45,729 nt of DNA from RECO01 sp050485385 (lineage in GTDB: Bacteria > Pseudomonadota > Alphaproteobacteria > Geminicoccales > Geminicoccaceae), in assembly GCA_050485385.1 (NCBI GenBank), contig JBJHBG010000027.1, positions 1 to 45,729 on the forward strand. Direction: 5' to 3'. This document shows, one piece after another, positions 15,017-22,368 of this stretch (its first letter is position 1; the number at the start of each line of letters is the position of its first letter). The position numbers were made by a program, and so were the translations under genes. The notes beneath the pieces are model-generated. The model ran no database searches. It saw nothing but the letters and a program-made list of their open reading frames with translations, and was not told where the DNA came from.

Positions 15017-15892
15017 ATGCGCCTGCACCTCCACCTGATCTCGGATTCCACTGGCGATACGGTGACCTCGGTGACGCGCGCCGCCATCTCGCAGTTCGAC
15101 AACGTCACGCCCGTCGAGCACGTCTGGTTCTTCATCCGCACCGAGGCGCAGCTCGAGCGCGTATTCAACTTCGTCGACGCTTTGCCGGGGATCGTCGTCT
15201 TCACCCTGGTGGAGCCACGCCTGCGCGACCGGCTCGTGGCCCATTGCGGCCAGCGCGGGGTACCGTGCGTGCCGGTGCTCGACGGCCTGATCGACACGGT
15301 CTCGCACGTCGTCGGCACGGCCGCCCGCCAGCAGGCCGGGCGCCGCCACGTGCTCGATGCGAGCTACTTCTCGCGCATCGAGGCGATGAACTTCGTCATG
15401 CGGCACGACGACGGCCAGCAGCCCGACCAGATCTACGAGGCCGACGTGATCGTCCTCGGCGTGTCGCGCACCAGCAAGACGCCGACCTGCATGTACCTCG
15501 CCAATCGCGGCATCAAGGCGGCGAACATCCCGCTCGTTCCGGAACGACCGCCCCTGGTCGACTTCGCCCGGCTGAAGGCCAATCTGGTGGTCGGCCTGAG
15601 CATCCAGGCCGACCAGCTCGTCCAGATCAGGCTCAACCGCCAGCGGATGCTGGGCATGGAGCGGCTCGGTGGTGCGGGGCCGCTCTACGGGGGCGACTAC
15701 GCCGAACTCGACCGTGTGCGCGAAGAGCTGCGCTTCGCGCGCAGGCTCTACACCGAGCATGGCTGGCCGGTGATCGACGTCACGCGCCGTTCCGTCGAGG
15801 AGACGGCGGGCGCAATCTATCAGCTCTATCAGGAGCGCCGGAACCCGGACCTGCGCAGCGTTCTGGCCGCCGCCGAAGACGAGGTCCGCTGA
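15017..15892 (+). CDS. ppsR: Pyruvate,water dikinase / PPDK regulatory protein (DUF299)
   Basis: A bifunctional ADP-dependent kinase and phosphate-dependent phosphorylase that switches PEP synthetase or pyruvate phosphate dikinase off and on by reversible threonine phosphorylation. It is 291 aa. The N-terminal LHLISDSTGDTVTSVTRAAI and the P-loop GVSRTSKT at 148-155 with following PTCMYLANRG are diagnostic. The C-terminal VTRRSVEETAGAIYQLYQER matches too. The ATG at 15017 begins the conserved domain; a GTG at 14864 would add 51 unconserved residues and run into the candidate origin. The target dikinase is not in this window. The next gene begins 3 bp downstream. Confidence 0.93.
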   Translation: MRLHLHLISDSTGDTVTSVTRAAISQFDNVTPVEHVWFFIRTEAQLERVFNFVDALPGIVVFTLVEPRLRDRLVAHCGQRGVPCVPVLDGLIDTVSHVVGTAARQQAGRRHVLDASYFSRIEAMNFVMRHDDGQQPDQIYEADVIVLGVSRTSKTPTCMYLANRGIKAANIPLVPERPPLVDFARLKANLVVGLSIQADQLVQIRLNRQRMLGMERLGGAGPLYGGDYAELDRVREELRFARRLYTEHGWPVIDVTRRSVEETAGAIYQLYQERRNPDLRSVLAAAEDEVR

Positions 15893-15895
15893 CGC

Positions 15896-16633
15896 ATGCA
15901 GACGTTCTCCACGCTCGGTTCCTCCAAGCGTCAACGCCAACGCCAAGCCTTTGCCCGCATGGTGCGTTGGGTCGTGGCGATTGCGCTGGTCCTGGCGCTC
16001 GGCCTCGTTGCCTACCAGACCGGCAGGGCGCAGAACGCCGCGGTGATCGAGCGCCTCGGCACCGAGGTGGAGCGGCTCGAAGCCGATCTCGGCCGGGCCC
16101 GAACCGAGGCGGTTGCCGCCCAGGAGCAGGCACGCGCTGCGACCGACCGCGCCATCGCCATCGCCGAACGCTATCAGCGGGATGTGCCCCAAGAGGACCG
16201 GGCGCGTCTGCTGGCGCTGCTCGACCGGCGGCTCGGCGACGGACTGTCGCCCGAGCGCCTGCGCTTCGTGCTGGAGGCGGTCGAACCGCGCGAGGAATGT
16301 GCCGACGCGGTCGAGACCCGGCGGTTCCTGGTCACGACGCCGGTTGCCACGACGCGCGAGGGGACCGTGAGCTTCGGCGGCAACCGCATCGTGGTGACGG
16401 GGCAGGGCACGCCGGATCGCGACGACGAGGGCCGGCCGGTCGGCTGGTTCGACGTGGCGCAGCCGGTGAGCATCCGCTTTCTCAAGGTCGACGGCGCCGT
16501 GAGCCTTGCCGAAGGCGTCCTGCCGTTGGCGCACCGGCTGGTCGACGGCGACCGGGAGTGGCGCTTCCTGGTGCGGCCACAGTCGGAGCGCGGCTTCGTC
16601 GAGGTGACCGGGCAGACCTGCGCCTTCCCTTGA
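15896..16633 (+). CDS. Membrane-anchored coiled-coil protein of unknown function
   Basis: I do not recognise the 245-aa product. A basic N-terminus (SSKRQRQRQAF) precedes one membrane segment at residues about 24-41 (WVVAIALVLALGLVAYQT). Next is a coiled coil with heptad spacing at about 48-90 (IERLGTEVERLEADLGRART), then a globular C-terminal domain of about 130 residues that includes two cysteines (EECADAV and TGQTCAFP) which could form a disulfide. By the positive-inside rule the C-terminal domain is periplasmic. It starts 3 bp after ppsR and is followed by a lipoprotein gene 31 bp away, so the three may be co-transcribed. A cell-envelope role is only a guess. Confidence 0.75.
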   Translation: MQTFSTLGSSKRQRQRQAFARMVRWVVAIALVLALGLVAYQTGRAQNAAVIERLGTEVERLEADLGRARTEAVAAQEQARAATDRAIAIAERYQRDVPQEDRARLLALLDRRLGDGLSPERLRFVLEAVEPREECADAVETRRFLVTTPVATTREGTVSFGGNRIVVTGQGTPDRDDEGRPVGWFDVAQPVSIRFLKVDGAVSLAEGVLPLAHRLVDGDREWRFLVRPQSERGFVEVTGQTCAFP

Positions 16634-16664
16634 GCGTGGCGGATCGTGCGCGGAGCGCTCGACC

Positions 16665-17294
16665 ATGACCGCTTGGCCCCGCCGCGTGTTCGTCCTCGCT
16701 ACCCTAGCCGTGGCGGCCTGCGTAACGGTGCCGGCCCCCGCGCCCGTGGCCGGAGCACGCGGGACCGTGTTCGCGGTGAGCAACGGCTGGCACGTCGGGT
16801 TAGCGCTCGCGACCGCGGACTTGCCCGACGGTACGTGGCCCGAGGTGGCCGATCTGAACGATCCTCGCTACGTTCAGGTCGGCTGGGGCGATCACGTCTA
16901 CTATCCGGCGCGGACGCCGACCGGTGGTATGGCCACCCGCGCCGCGCTCGTGCCGGGGCCCGCCGTGCTGCACCTGATCGGCCTCGAGCGCCGGCCGGCA
17001 CCGCAACCCGGTCTGGAAGTGCTCGCCCTGGAGGTCGACGTCGTCGCCTTCGCCCATGCGGTCGATGCTGCGTTCGACCGGCCGGCGGCGGCACCGGCAC
17101 CCGTGATCGCCCCCGGTCTCTACGCCAACAGCCGCTTCTATCCGGCGCACGGGCGGTTTCACCTGTTCAACACGTGCAATACCTGGGCCGCCCGCAAGCT
17201 CGTGACCGGCGGCGTCACTCTCGAACCCGGTCCTGTGGTCACCGCGGAAGACCTGATGCGCCGCCTGCGTCCGCTCGCGACGAAGCGGGACTAG
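16665..17294 (+). CDS. DUF2459 (TIGR02117-type) putative lipoprotein
   Basis: A 209-aa exported protein. The signal peptide ends in a lipobox-like LAVAAC with Cys19, so it is probably a lipoprotein. The body matches DUF2459: AVSNGWHVGLALATADLP, VQVGWGDHVYYP, then FYPAHGRFHLFNTCNTWAAR. The conserved His of NGWH, the GWGD motif and the Cys of NTCNTW suggest a papain-like or NlpC-like catalytic arrangement, but function is not established. It lies 31 bp after the coiled-coil gene on the same strand and converges with the histidine kinase gene, with a gap of only 7 bp. Confidence 0.82.
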   Translation: MTAWPRRVFVLATLAVAACVTVPAPAPVAGARGTVFAVSNGWHVGLALATADLPDGTWPEVADLNDPRYVQVGWGDHVYYPARTPTGGMATRAALVPGPAVLHLIGLERRPAPQPGLEVLALEVDVVAFAHAVDAAFDRPAAAPAPVIAPGLYANSRFYPAHGRFHLFNTCNTWAARKLVTGGVTLEPGPVVTAEDLMRRLRPLATKRD

Positions 17295-17301
17295 GCTGTG
17301 T

Positions 17302-19230
17302 TCAGCGCAGTGCCCGGTGGACCGCCCGCATCAGCTCGTCGGCACGAATGGGCTTGAGCAGAAGGGCGTCGCGCCCGTCATCTTCGGCGAGGCTGACCGG
17401 CGGCGGGTAACCCGACATCAAGATCGCCGGCAACTCCGGTGCGGCCGTGCGCAGCCGGCCGATCAGCGCCGGGCCGTGCAGCGGACCGGGCATGACCACG
17501 TCGCTCAGGACGAGATCGAAGGTCGCTGCCCCTTCGAACAACGCGACCGCGCTCAGCCCGTCCGCCGCCTCGACGACGTCGAAGCCGTCGCGCCGCAAAA
17601 GGGCCGCGACGGCGGTCCGCACGCCGGCTTCGTCGTCGACCAGGAGGATGCGCCGGGCTGGTTTCCGTTGCGGCGTCCGCGGCGGGGGTGCCGGGCTCTC
17701 GACGCGAACGGCCTGCGCCCGGGGAAGCAGCAATTCGGCCGTGGTCCCGACGCCGGTCTCGCTGGTCAGGCGAACCGTCCCGCCCGACTGCTTGGCGAAG
17801 CCCAGCGCCATCGACAGGCCCAGCCCCGGACCCGTGCCGACGGGCTTCGTGGTAAAGAACGGCGTGAACACCTGCGGCAGATGCTGAGGGGCGATGCCGA
17901 CGCCCGTGTCACCGACGGCAATGCGGGCGTAGTCCCCGGCGGGCAGGGCATCGTTGCGCCCGTCCAGGGCGGCGGCGTCGACGTGCAGGTTGGTGGTTTC
18001 GATCGTGAGCCGGCCGCCCTCGGGCATCGCGTCGCGTGCGTTGGCGACGAGATTGGCGATGGCGCTCTCCGCTGCCGCTGGGTCGGCCACCACCGGGACG
18101 AGGTCGGGTGACAGGCTCACGCGCAAACTCACATCGTTCGGCAGCATCGCCTTTAGTGAGTCCGCCGTGGCGCGGACCATCGCATCGAGGTCGAGGACGC
18201 GGGGGCGCAGGGGTGCCCGGCTGGCGGAGGTCAAGAGGCTCGTCGTCAACTCGCGCCCACGCAGCGTTGCGGTTAGGGCGTCGTCCAGGCAGCGCGCCCG
18301 GAAGGCCGGGTCGTCACTGTCGGACATCAACTCGAGATTGCCGAGGATGATGAACAGCAGGTTGTTGAAGTCATGCGCGATGCCGCCGCTCAGCCGCCCG
18401 ATAGCTTCGGCCTTCTGGGTTTGGAACAGGGCATCGCGACTTGCCGCCAACGCCTCCTCGATGGCGACCTGCTCGGTGACGTCGAGGATGAACACGTGGC
18501 CCCGCACCGTGCCGTCCGCGCCGGGCACCGGCCGGCCGTAGCCGTGCAGCCACTTCCGCCGTCCCGATGGCGTGGTGATGCGCCAACGATGGCTCCAGCG
18601 CTCGAACGTGTTGGCGGCCTGGTGGATCGAGGCGACCAGCGCCGGCACGTCCTCCGCGTCGACCTGGCGCCACAGGACTTGGCTGTCCTCGACGATGGCC
18701 TCGGGCGTGCATTCCCAGACTTCGACGCTTTCCGGGCTGGCATAGGCGATGGCGTCGGTACCGTCGGGATGGAGCGTGTAGCTCATCACCACGCCCGGCA
18801 GGCTCCGGGTGACGTCCTGGAAGCTGCGCCGGCTCGCATCCAGTTCGCGCTCGAGCGCCACGCTGTCGGTCACGTCGCGAATGGCACCGATCATGCGCTT
18901 GGCACGGCCTTCGGCATCTCGTTCGATGACCTTGCCCGCATCCTCCACCCACAAGACCTTGCCGTCCGGCCTGACGAGGCGATGCAGGCTCTGGTAGATG
19001 CCGTCCTCGACCAGCGTCCGCTCGATGCGCGCCGTCACCAGGGCCGTGTCCTCGGGATGGACGAGGTCGCGAAAGAACGCGAAGTCGTGCTCCAGCCGCT
19101 CGGGGCCGACGCCCAGGAACGCGCACCATGTCGGGTCGTGGCGCACGCGGTCGGCATCGATGCGCCAGTCCCACGTGCCGACGCCGAGGACAGCGAGGAT
19201 TTCGGCATGAGGAGGGTCGACGTTCTCCAT
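17302..19230 (-). CDS. Soluble PAS-PAS hybrid histidine kinase with receiver domain
   Basis: A 642-aa cytoplasmic sensor kinase without membrane segments. Two PAS/PAC domains lie at about 10-125 and 135-260. The dimerisation helix has the phosphoacceptor His286 in GGIAHDFNNLLFIILGNLEL, typical of the HWE-unrelated HisKA_4 or NtrB-like kinases often paired with a receiver. The ATPase domain shows NLVANARDAMPEGG, GDTGVGIAP and GTGPGLGLSM. A C-terminal receiver contains acidic VDDEAG and the phosphoacceptor Asp577 in LVLSDVVMPG, with the late Lys in LLLKPIRADE. ATG at 19230 with a GAGG upstream is chosen; GTG at 19254 would add eight residues. There is no adjacent DNA-binding regulator, so output probably passes by phosphorelay. 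Confidence 0.93.
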   Translation of the reverse strand: MENVDPPHAEILAVLGVGTWDWRIDADRVRHDPTWCAFLGVGPERLEHDFAFFRDLVHPEDTALVTARIERTLVEDGIYQSLHRLVRPDGKVLWVEDAGKVIERDAEGRAKRMIGAIRDVTDSVALERELDASRRSFQDVTRSLPGVVMSYTLHPDGTDAIAYASPESVEVWECTPEAIVEDSQVLWRQVDAEDVPALVASIHQAANTFERWSHRWRITTPSGRRKWLHGYGRPVPGADGTVRGHVFILDVTEQVAIEEALAASRDALFQTQKAEAIGRLSGGIAHDFNNLLFIILGNLELMSDSDDPAFRARCLDDALTATLRGRELTTSLLTSASRAPLRPRVLDLDAMVRATADSLKAMLPNDVSLRVSLSPDLVPVVADPAAAESAIANLVANARDAMPEGGRLTIETTNLHVDAAALDGRNDALPAGDYARIAVGDTGVGIAPQHLPQVFTPFFTTKPVGTGPGLGLSMALGFAKQSGGTVRLTSETGVGTTAELLLPRAQAVRVESPAPPPRTPQRKPARRILLVDDEAGVRTAVAALLRRDGFDVVEAADGLSAVALFEGAATFDLVLSDVVMPGPLHGPALIGRLRTAAPELPAILMSGYPPPVSLAEDDGRDALLLKPIRADELMRAVHRALR

Positions 19231-19297
19231 CGGACCTCGCGGCAGGCGGTTCACGACCTGGAGACGAAGAATTGTGTGACGTGTTCAACCATTCTGG

Positions 19298-20209
19298 TCA
19301 ATCGCCCTGGTAGCGACGGCCATCGGCGACGAGGCCGAGTGCAGAGGCGTTCATCGCGACCACGTAGAGGACCGCGGGGATGGTCACCGCCGGATCGGCG
19401 AACACGGTGACGGCGAGCGCCAGGGCCACGTTCTGCAAGCCGCTCTCGATGCCGAGCGTGAGTGTCCGCCGCGCCCCGAGACCGCAGAAGGCGCCAGCGG
19501 TGAGGCCGGCACCGATCGCCGCTAGGTTGAAGGTGAGGACCGCCGGGCCGAGGTGCCGCCACTCGGCGGCGAACGTCGGCCAGTCCCGCGCCAGGGCGGA
19601 GCCGACGATGGCGACGACCACGCAGATGGCGATGCGGCGCAGGGGACCGAGCAGGGCGGTGGCGACTGCGGGCCGCCACGCCCGCAATACCATGCCGAGC
19701 GGCATCGGGACGACCGTGAGCACGAGTGCGCCGTCGAGGGTTGGAGTCCGCCCGAGACGCAACCGGATCGCCAGGGTCCGTCGTTCGGCCTTGCGGTCGC
19801 TCACCCGGTCGCGATGGGTGTTGACCAGCAGCCCCGCCGCAGCGGGCGGGCCCGAGACGAGCCCGAGCGCGATGCCGCCGATCACCAGAACCGGCCAGCC
19901 GCCGGCGAGGACGAGCCAACGAGCGAGCAACGCCGCACCGGCGAAGGTGAGGCATGCCGCCCGACGCACCGCGCGCGCGTCGAGCCAGCCCATCGCCGTC
20001 GCGCAGGGCGGGCCGAGCCGGTCGGCGCGGTCGACCCCTCGGTCCGCGTCGAGCGCATCGTTCCAGAGATTGGTGCCGACCTGGATGGCCATCGCGGCGA
20101 GTGCTGCGACCCAGACGACGTCGCTGCGCAAGCCGCTTGCCAGCGTCGCCGCCCAAGTGCTGCCGACGGCGACGGGAGCCGGCGACAACGGCAGCGTCTC
20201 GGGCTGGAG
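19298..20209 (-). pseudogene. Chimeric MenA-like prenyltransferase / bile-acid:sodium symporter remnant
   Basis: One open frame joins parts of two unrelated membrane families. From 20209 it reads LQPETLPLSPAPVAVG, the start of MenA-type prenyltransferases, then the first Asp-rich motif NLWNDALDADRG and TAMGWLDARAVRRAA. About 60 residues are then missing before the second Asp-rich region LLVNTHRDRVSDRKAERRTL. After AIRLRLG the sequence changes to the C-terminal half of a bile-acid:sodium (BASS) symporter: LTVVPMPLGMVLRAW and later GIESGLQNVALALAV. The N-terminal symporter half is absent. No ATG or GTG precedes the conserved MenA start in frame; a TTG at 20188 lies inside the motif. I therefore call it a deletion-fusion pseudogene, although the open frame means expression cannot be excluded. 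Confidence 0.65.
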
Positions 20210-20363
20210 GCCGGGGGCCGTGCCGATGCGGGATCGGAAGCCTTGGCCGTCGTTCGGGTGGTTGGCGCGCTGCCCTGGATGGCGTGGGCACCGTTGCGAG
20301 CAGCCGCCGCTGGCGATGGCGATGACGCCATCCGGACGAGAGCCATGGGGCGAACGGTTGGGC

Positions 20364-21287
20364 TCAGGCGGCGGTCGCGGTCAGTCGAGGCGGTTGGCGG
20401 TCCTCGTCCCGCCGCGCCGCTGCATCGATCGCGGCCGCCGCCGGTGGCAAGATCAAGTCGATGGTGTCGTCGTCGAGCCGGCGCCAGGCGATGCCGAGGC
20501 CATCCATCCGCACTTGCAGTTCGGCGACCGGCCGACGGCAGGCCAACGATCCGCCGGGCACGGTCAGGCGCAGGGTGGGCAGACCGTCGCCATCGCTACC
20601 GACTGCGACCCGTACGGTGTAGCGCCAACGCTCGGGCGGCGACGCTTCCATGAGGAGCGCTGCGGCGATTTCCTCGAGCGGGTCCGCGGGTACCGTCGCG
20701 GTCGACGGCAGGAGCGCCGGTGTCAGCTCGACGTGGACCGCACCGGGCAGCAGCCAGGCGAGACGGTCGGCGAGGGTTTCGGTGAAGTCGGCGAGGTCGA
20801 GGGGCTCGGCCGCGCCGTTGACGTCGTCGAGCGTCTCGGTGGCCGGCGCTGCCGCCACCGGCATCGTCCGGTCCATGATGATCTCTCCGATGGTGGCTGC
20901 GGGTTCGTCGCGGGGTGGTCGAGGGTTGAGGATGCAGAGGGCCCGCCGCCGCCCGTCGCCGCCCGCCGGGACCGCCTGCAGACGCACCGCAACCCGGCAA
21001 CGCCGGTGGCAGCGGCAGGACAACTCCGCGTCGTCGAGCGCAGCGCCGCCGGCACCGAGCTTGCCGTGCGCTGCGGCGAACCGGCCCTCGACGTCAGAAC
21101 CGGCGAACAGTGCCGCCAGAGGTGATCCGACGACGTTCGTCCCCCGAAGCCAGCGCCGGGCGTCTGCGTCGGCGTAGAGCACGGTTAGCGCCGGCGTATC
21201 CGCAGCGCAGATGAGGAAACCGGCGGGTAGGGGCAGGATCGTTTCGACCCGCATGGTTGCGGTTGAGATCGGCTTCGAGACGGACAT
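20364..21287 (-). CDS. PAS-domain protein with degenerate kinase-like C-terminus
   Basis: A 307-aa soluble protein that I cannot assign to a named family. Residues about 12-115 look like a PAS domain (LPAGFLICAADTPALTVLYA, then DADARRWLRGTNVVG). The middle is variable and proline/alanine-rich. Residues about 165-290 resemble the dimerisation and ATPase layout of histidine kinases (LADFTETLADRLAWLLPGAV, then VPADPLEEIAAALLMEA). However, there is no phosphoacceptor His, no intact N-box and no glycine-rich lid. It may be a pseudokinase signalling partner of the nearby hybrid kinase, or a decaying gene. GGGGGAG 6 nt before the ATG at 21287 fixes the start. A plausible promoter lies about 110 bp upstream. 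Confidence 0.6.
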   Translation of the reverse strand: MSVSKPISTATMRVETILPLPAGFLICAADTPALTVLYADADARRWLRGTNVVGSPLAALFAGSDVEGRFAAAHGKLGAGGAALDDAELSCRCHRRCRVAVRLQAVPAGGDGRRRALCILNPRPPRDEPAATIGEIIMDRTMPVAAAPATETLDDVNGAAEPLDLADFTETLADRLAWLLPGAVHVELTPALLPSTATVPADPLEEIAAALLMEASPPERWRYTVRVAVGSDGDGLPTLRLTVPGGSLACRRPVAELQVRMDGLGIAWRRLDDDTIDLILPPAAAAIDAAARRDEDRQPPRLTATAA

Positions 21288-21398
21288 CGGCGGCTCCCCC
21301 GGCAGGGTTCGGGTGCAAGGTCGTCCAGTCGTGGGCACAGCGCCGAACGTCATGGCGCAGCCGGGTCCCCGTTGGACGTGCGAACAATGCGTTAAGGT

Positions 21399-21427
21399 TG
21401 AATAGGAATCACGTCACGTTATGTGAA
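21399..21427 (-). promoter_or_regulatory. Putative promoter of the PAS-domain gene
   Basis: On the minus strand TTCACA (21427-21422) and TATTCA (21404-21399) are 17 bp apart and point to the PAS gene. They overlap an inverted pair TCAC...GTGA (21409-21426). The region between fdhD and the PAS gene (21288-21516) holds no other recognisable gene. Confidence 0.35.
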
Positions 21428-21516
21428 GAAAAGTCGGTCCGTTGGTCGTGGCGGAGGCCGAGCGCGGCCGCGAACCGGGGTGGCGGCTCTGCCGTCGCCG
21501 CCCGAGGTCGTGCCGT

Positions 21517-22368
21517 TCAGGCGCCGGTGACGCCCTCGACGCGGCCATGGACGTTGCAGCCTTGGCCACGGGCGAAGGCGCAGACCGTCAGCCCACAGCG
21601 TTCGGCGAGTTCGACCGCGAGGGCCGTCGGTGCCGAGACGGCGACCAGCACCGGGCAGCCGAAGGTCGCCGTCTTCTGCACCATCTCCATGCTGCAACGG
21701 CTGGTGACGACGACGAAGCCGGTGCGCGGATCGACGCCGCTGCGGGCGAGGGCGCCGATCAGCTTGTCGAGCGCGTTGTGGCGGCCGACGTCCTCGCGCA
21801 CCGTGATCGGCTCGCCGCTCGGATCGGCGAAGGCGGCGGCGTGCAGCGCCCCCGTCCGCCGGTTGCCGGCTTGCAGCGCGGGCAGCCGGGCGATGGCGCG
21901 GTCGACGGCCCGCAGCGGCACCAGCGGCGCCGGAGCGAGCCTCGGCAGGGGCCGCAGCGCCGCCTCGATTTCGGCCACGCCACAGAGCCCGCAGCCCGTG
22001 CGCCCCGCCATGTTGCGGCTGCGGAGGAGGAGTGCCGCTGCCCGCCGTTCGGGGATCTGGACGGCGAGCACGACGCCGCCCGCGTGCTCGCTCGCCACCA
22101 CGGCCTCGACCTCGCCGGCATCGGCGACGATGCCCTCGGCGAGCGAGAAGCCGTAGGCGAAGTCGACGAGGTCCGCCGGGCTCGCCATCATCACGACATG
22201 GCTCTTGCCGTTGTAGCGAAAGGCGATGGGTGTCTCGACGGCGAGATGGTCGACGGCGACCTTGCCGTCGCGAACGACCGGCAGGGGCGTGTCCAGCGCG
22301 CGGTCGGCCGCGCCTGCCTCGCGCTCAGCTGGCGGCGACGTCGATGCGCTGGGACCGGCGTCGGACAT
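21517..22368 (-). CDS. fdhD: Formate dehydrogenase maturation sulfurtransferase FdhD
   Basis: Transfers sulfur from a cysteine desulfurase to the molybdenum cofactor of formate dehydrogenase. It is 283 aa with the essential CGLCG motif (Cys126 and Cys129). Other family features are VETPIAFRYNGKSHVVMMAS, ITVREDVGRHNALDKLIGAL and VVTSRCSMEMVQKTA. The N-terminal 25 residues are low-complexity and probably disordered. Its ATG lies 44 nt inside the end of fdsA, so it is translationally coupled to the enzyme it matures. It corresponds to fdsC in fdsGBACD operons. The usual fdsD gene is not seen downstream. Confidence 0.96.
   Translation of the reverse strand: MSDAGPSASTSPPAEREAGAADRALDTPLPVVRDGKVAVDHLAVETPIAFRYNGKSHVVMMASPADLVDFAYGFSLAEGIVADAGEVEAVVASEHAGGVVLAVQIPERRAAALLLRSRNMAGRTGCGLCGVAEIEAALRPLPRLAPAPLVPLRAVDRAIARLPALQAGNRRTGALHAAAFADPSGEPITVREDVGRHNALDKLIGALARSGVDPRTGFVVVTSRCSMEMVQKTATFGCPVLVAVSAPTALAVELAERCGLTVCAFARGQGCNVHGRVEGVTGA

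Noticed and set aside
21288..21516. A hidden fdsD gene or a second promoter-proximal gene
   Set aside because: No frame with a start, a ribosome site and FdsD-like sequence could be found.
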